Shown: positions 6,841-8,950 of the stretch, one piece after another
Position numbering within the stretch: the stretch's first letter is position 1
How the letters are laid out: every line of letters starts with the position of its first letter
Origin: JANYIP01 sp031394045
Lineage (GTDB): Bacteria > Actinomycetota > Actinomycetes > Prado026
DNA: 8,950 bases
Direction of reading: 5' to 3'
Assembly: GCA_031394045.1 (NCBI GenBank)
Contig: JANMWN010000220.1
Location: 1-8,950, forward strand
Made by a program: the position numbers and the translations under genes
Notes under the pieces: generated by a model
Database searches by the model: none
Told to the model about the DNA's origin: nothing
What the model saw: the letters and a program-made list of their open reading frames with translations, nothing else

Positions 6841-6878
6841 GGCGGGGGCTCTCGTGCGGGCGCGCCGCCGGGGTGCCG

Positions 6879-6884
6879 TAGGTT
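6879..6884 (+). promoter_or_regulatory. Putative -10 box of the ABC ATPase gene (leaderless type)
   Basis: TAGGTT is followed by seven bases and then GTG 6892. A transcript starting about seven bases after the -10 would begin at the start codon. The box lies 38 bases from the divergent -10 at 6835-6840, so RNA polymerase could hardly use both at once. No -35 match was found. Confidence 0.55.
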
Positions 6885-6891
6885 TCCCGCT

Positions 6892-7683
6892 GTGGGAGTT
6901 GCCGCTGTCCTCGACCTCCGGGCCGTCAGCGTGGTCCGGGACGGGGCCACGCTCCTGCACTCCATCGACTGGGCCGTCGACGAGGGCGAGCGCTGGGTCG
7001 TCCTCGGTCCCAACGGGGCCGGCAAGACCACGCTGCTGCAGGTCGCGGCCAGCAACCTGCACCCGACGAGCGGCCAGGCCTGGATCCTCGGCGAGCGGCT
7101 CGGTGCCGTTGACGTCTTCGAGCTCCGACCCCGGATCGGGTTGGCCAGCGCTGCGCTGGCCGAGCTGCTCCCGGCAGGGGAGACGGTGCTCGACGTCGTC
7201 CAGACCGCCGCGTACGCGATGGTGGGCCGGTGGCGGGAGCGCTACGACAGCCAGGACGACGCGCGTGCCCGCAGCCTGCTGGCGGCTCTGGGCGTGGGCT
7301 CCCTCGCCGACCGACGGTTCGGGACCCTGTCCGAGGGGGAGCGCAAGCGGGTGCAGATCGCCCGTGCGCTGATGGTCGACCCCGAGCTGCTGCTGCTCGA
7401 CGAGCCAGCCGCGGGTCTCGACCTCGGCGGTCGCGAGGACCTCGTACGCAGGCTCGGTGCCATCGCCGCCGACCCGTACGCCCCGTCGATCGCGCTCGTG
7501 ACGCACCACGTCGAGGAGATCCCGCCCGGGTTCACGCACGCGTTGCTGCTACGCGGGGGGCGGGTCGTGACGGCCGGCCCCCTCCAGCAGGCGCTGACCG
7601 GTGAGGCGCTGTCCGAGGCGTTCGGGCTGCCGCTGGTGGTCGACCACCGCGCCGGCCGGTTCGCGGCGCGCACGGTTGCGTGA
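6892..7683 (+). CDS. ABC transporter-type ATP-binding protein
   Basis: A single nucleotide-binding domain of 263 residues. Motifs are Walker A GPNGAGKTT (39-47), signature LSEGE (146-150) in place of LSGGQ, Walker B LLLLDE (166-171, Asp170 and Glu171) and the H-loop THH (204-206). The usual Q-loop glutamine is not evident; the matching stretch is RIGLASAAL (81-89). These traits fit the YlmA/ModF-like group of stand-alone ATPases; the assignment is from memory. No permease or binding-protein gene is adjacent, so its partner and substrate are unknown; it could act with a distant membrane protein or in a non-transport role. In M. tuberculosis an ABC ATPase (Rv3041c) is next to serB2 (Rv3042c), so this closeness to serB looks conserved, though here one gene intervenes and the strand is opposite. 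GTG 6892 is chosen from the upstream -10 and the position of the first conserved strand. Confidence 0.9.
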   Translation: MGVAAVLDLRAVSVVRDGATLLHSIDWAVDEGERWVVLGPNGAGKTTLLQVAASNLHPTSGQAWILGERLGAVDVFELRPRIGLASAALAELLPAGETVLDVVQTAAYAMVGRWRERYDSQDDARARSLLAALGVGSLADRRFGTLSEGERKRVQIARALMVDPELLLLDEPAAGLDLGGREDLVRRLGAIAADPYAPSIALVTHHVEEIPPGFTHALLLRGGRVVTAGPLQQALTGEALSEAFGLPLVVDHRAGRFAARTVA

Positions 7684-7686
7684 CCT

Positions 7687-7715
7687 GATCCGTACCCGCC
7701 GGGGCAAAGCGGATC
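7687..7715. repeat. Inverted repeat immediately upstream of the nfeD -10
   Basis: GATCCG (7687-7692) is mirrored by CGGATC (7710-7715) with 17 bases between, and GGATC recurs at 7718-7722 over the -10. The pair begins 4 bases after the ABC stop. It could be a weak terminator for the ABC gene (no T-run follows) or an operator overlapping the nfeD promoter. Confidence 0.3.
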
Positions 7716-7721
7716 TAGGAT
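7716..7721 (+). promoter_or_regulatory. Putative -10 box of the nfeD-SPFH operon (leaderless type)
   Basis: TAGGAT is followed by seven bases and GTG 7729. There is no Shine-Dalgarno before that GTG, which agrees with a leaderless transcript. It is one of few CTAG-containing sites in the window. No -35 match is visible. Confidence 0.55.
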
Positions 7722-7728
7722 CGATGAC

Positions 7729-8160
7729 GTGACCTGGTACTGGTGGATCGTGATCGGGCTTGCGCTTGCGGCCATCGAGATCGTGACGGTCGACCTGATC
7801 TTCATCATGCTGGTCGTCGGGGCGATCGCCGGAGCGATCACCGCCCTGGCCACCGACTCGATCGTGGCGCAGGCGCTGGTCGCCGCGGGCATCGCCACGG
7901 TCGCCCTGCTGCTGGTACGCCCCGTGGCGCTCCGGCACCTCACCGTGCCGCACTCGCTGCGTACCGGGACCGAGGCCCTCGTCGGCGCAGCGGCCTTCGT
8001 CATCGAGCGGGTCGACTCCCGCGACGGCAGGGTCAAGATCGGGGGCGAGATCTGGTCGGCCAGGACGCTCGACCCCGAGCAGGTCTTCGAGCCGGGATCC
8101 CCGGTCGAGGTAGCTCACATCGATGGCGCCACTGCCATCGTCCACTCAACGGAGCCGTGA
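7729..8160 (+). CDS. NfeD-like membrane protein
   Basis: A 143-residue protein of the short NfeD type without the protease domain of long NfeD proteins. The N-terminal part has a Trp-rich start (MTWYWW) and hydrophobic segments at about 5-40 (probably two closely spaced helices) and 48-64. Residues about 81-137 form the soluble NfeD C-terminal domain, an OB-fold, with GTEALVGAAA (80-89), GGEIWSARTL (105-114) and PGSPVEVAHIDGATAIV (122-138). Proteins of this kind are usually encoded with an SPFH/stomatin protein and are thought to work with it in membrane organisation or quality control; the exact role is unsettled. The following SPFH gene overlaps it by GTGA (8157-8160). In M. tuberculosis the comparable pair is, from memory, Rv1487-Rv1488. 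Confidence 0.88.
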   Translation: MTWYWWIVIGLALAAIEIVTVDLIFIMLVVGAIAGAITALATDSIVAQALVAAGIATVALLLVRPVALRHLTVPHSLRTGTEALVGAAAFVIERVDSRDGRVKIGGEIWSARTLDPEQVFEPGSPVEVAHIDGATAIVHSTEP

Positions 8161-8950
8161 TCATCGTGTCCTCGGACGCCGCACTCCCGCTCGTCATCGT
8201 CGTCGTCCTCGCCATCCTCGTGCTGGTCACGCTGGCGCGGACGGTACGCATCGTGCCGCAGGCGAGGGCCGGTGTGATCGAGCGGCTCGGACGTTACCAG
8301 CGGACGCTGAACCCTGGCCTCGCGGTCCTGGTGCCCTTCATCGACAAGCTGCGCCCGCTGATCGACCTGCGCGAGCAGGTCGTCAGCTTCCCGCCGCAGC
8401 CGGTGATCACCGAGGACAACCTCGTCGTGAGCATCGACTCGGTCATCTACTTCCAGGTCACCGACGCCAAGTCGGCCACGTACGAGATCGCCAACTACAT
8501 CCAGGCCATCGAGCAGCTGACCGTCACGACCCTGCGCAACGTGGTCGGCGGCATGGACCTCGAGCAGGCGCTGACCTCGCGCGAGGACATCAACATGCAG
8601 CTGCGCGGGGTGCTCGACGAGGCCACGGGCAAGTGGGGCGTCCGGGTCAACCGGGTCGAGCTGAAGGCGATCGATCCGCCACCGTCCATCAAGGACTCGA
8701 TGGAGAAGCAGATGCGGGCCGAGCGCGACAAGCGGGCCGCGATCCTCAACGCCGAGGGTTTCAAGCAGTCGCAGATCCTCACCGCCGAGGGCGAGAAGCA
8801 GTCGGCGATCCTCAAGGCAGAAGGTGGCGCGCAGGCGGCGGTGATCCGCGCGGACGGCGAGGCATTGGCCATCGCCAGGGTCTTCAAGGCGATCCACGAC
8901 GCGGACCCCGACCCCAAGCTGCTGGCGTACCAGTACATCCAGTCGCTGCC
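8157..8950 (+). CDS. SPFH/stomatin (slipin-like) membrane protein, 3' end outside window
   Basis: An open frame runs from the nfeD stop to the window edge, giving 264 residues of an incomplete protein. It has one N-terminal membrane anchor (about 11-26, LVIVVVLAILVLVTL), then the SPFH (band 7) domain from about 30 to 190 with VPQARAGVIERLGRY (33-47), LIDLREQVVSFPPQPVITED (68-87) and IEQLTVTTLRNVVGGMDLE (118-136). A charged coiled-coil region with 11-residue repeats follows (196-239), then LLAYQYIQSL (255-264), which in relatives lies near the end. Such proteins form large rings at the membrane and partner NfeD proteins. Two GTG starts are possible: 8157 overlaps the nfeD stop as GTGA, while 8166 has better spacing (11 bases) from GGAG at 8151-8154. 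I list 8157; the difference is three residues. Confidence 0.92.
   Translation, partial: MIIVSSDAALPLVIVVVLAILVLVTLARTVRIVPQARAGVIERLGRYQRTLNPGLAVLVPFIDKLRPLIDLREQVVSFPPQPVITEDNLVVSIDSVIYFQVTDAKSATYEIANYIQAIEQLTVTTLRNVVGGMDLEQALTSREDINMQLRGVLDEATGKWGVRVNRVELKAIDPPPSIKDSMEKQMRAERDKRAAILNAEGFKQSQILTAEGEKQSAILKAEGGAQAAVIRADGEALAIARVFKAIHDADPDPKLLAYQYIQSL
8742..8873 (+). repeat. Four degenerate 33-base repeats encoding hendecads
   Basis: Four consecutive 11-residue units start at bases 8742, 8775, 8808 and 8841 of the SPFH gene. Each follows the pattern I-L-x-A-E-G-x-x-Q-x-x (residues 196-206, 207-217, 218-228 and 229-239, the last one diverged). Eleven-residue periodicity fits the long coiled coil that follows the band 7 domain. 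Confidence 0.75.

Noticed and set aside
6229..6891. Upstream extension of the ABC ATPase frame
   Set aside because: It is antisense to the unknown gene. The ABC domain begins immediately after GTG 6892, which has a well-placed -10 box.
6829..7539. Upstream extension of the 6037-6828 gene to 500 residues
   Set aside because: The extension is wholly antisense to the ABC ATPase apart from the spacer and shows no domain of its own.
8115..8938. Two long open frames on the minus strand opposite the SPFH gene
   Set aside because: They are antisense shadows; the plus strand frame encodes an unmistakable band 7 protein that continues past the window edge.
1..8950. Defence island, CRISPR array, mobile element or prophage
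   Set aside because: No transposase, integrase, spaced repeats, restriction or nuclease gene, att site or base composition break was seen; all recognised genes are metabolic or membrane housekeeping functions.

Overview
The window is a dense, GC-rich actinobacterial chromosome segment. Most genes start with GTG, GTAC tetranucleotides are common, and -10 boxes of the form TAnnnT sit 6-7 bases before the start codon. Gene content (serB beside a lone ABC ATPase; an NfeD protein followed by an SPFH protein) also fits Actinobacteria. Codon habits such as frequent CGTACG suggest Nocardioidaceae or a relative; this assignment is inference. No rRNA, tRNA, CRISPR array, insertion sequence or integration site was seen. 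The region reads as core chromosome with one less common module, cyanophycin metabolism.

Left part (1-4102): the 3' end of a rightward gene whose product resembles the C-terminal domain of Mur-type ligases meets, stop on stop, a leftward cphB-cphA operon. CphA (264-3044) makes cyanophycin, the Asp-Arg polymer used as a nitrogen and carbon store. CphB (3041-4102) is the serine-type cyanophycinase that cuts it to dipeptides. The two genes overlap by ATGA, so breakdown and synthesis enzymes are probably made together. The partial neighbour looks like a shortened paralogue of the CphA C-terminus.

Middle (4103-6828): a 154-base divergent spacer that may hold a short leader ORF, then sixA (4257-4763, histidine phosphatase). 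sixA abuts head-on the stop of serB (4764-5987, phosphoserine phosphatase, last step of serine synthesis). Behind serB in the same direction is an unrecognised 263-residue protein (6037-6828).

Right part (6829-8950): a 63-base divergent promoter region, then an ABC ATPase without an adjacent permease (6892-7683), an NfeD-like membrane protein (7729-8160) and a stomatin/SPFH protein (8157 to the window end, incomplete), the last two overlapping by GTGA.

The best regulatory signal is repeated leaderless-type promoter architecture: cphB, the unknown gene, the ABC gene and nfeD each have TAnnnT 6-7 bases before a GTG start, and serB has a weaker version. I do not see a clearly new defence or mobile system. 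The items most worth following are the convergent Mur-ligase paralogue beside cphBA, the promoter pattern and the possible sixA leader ORF.
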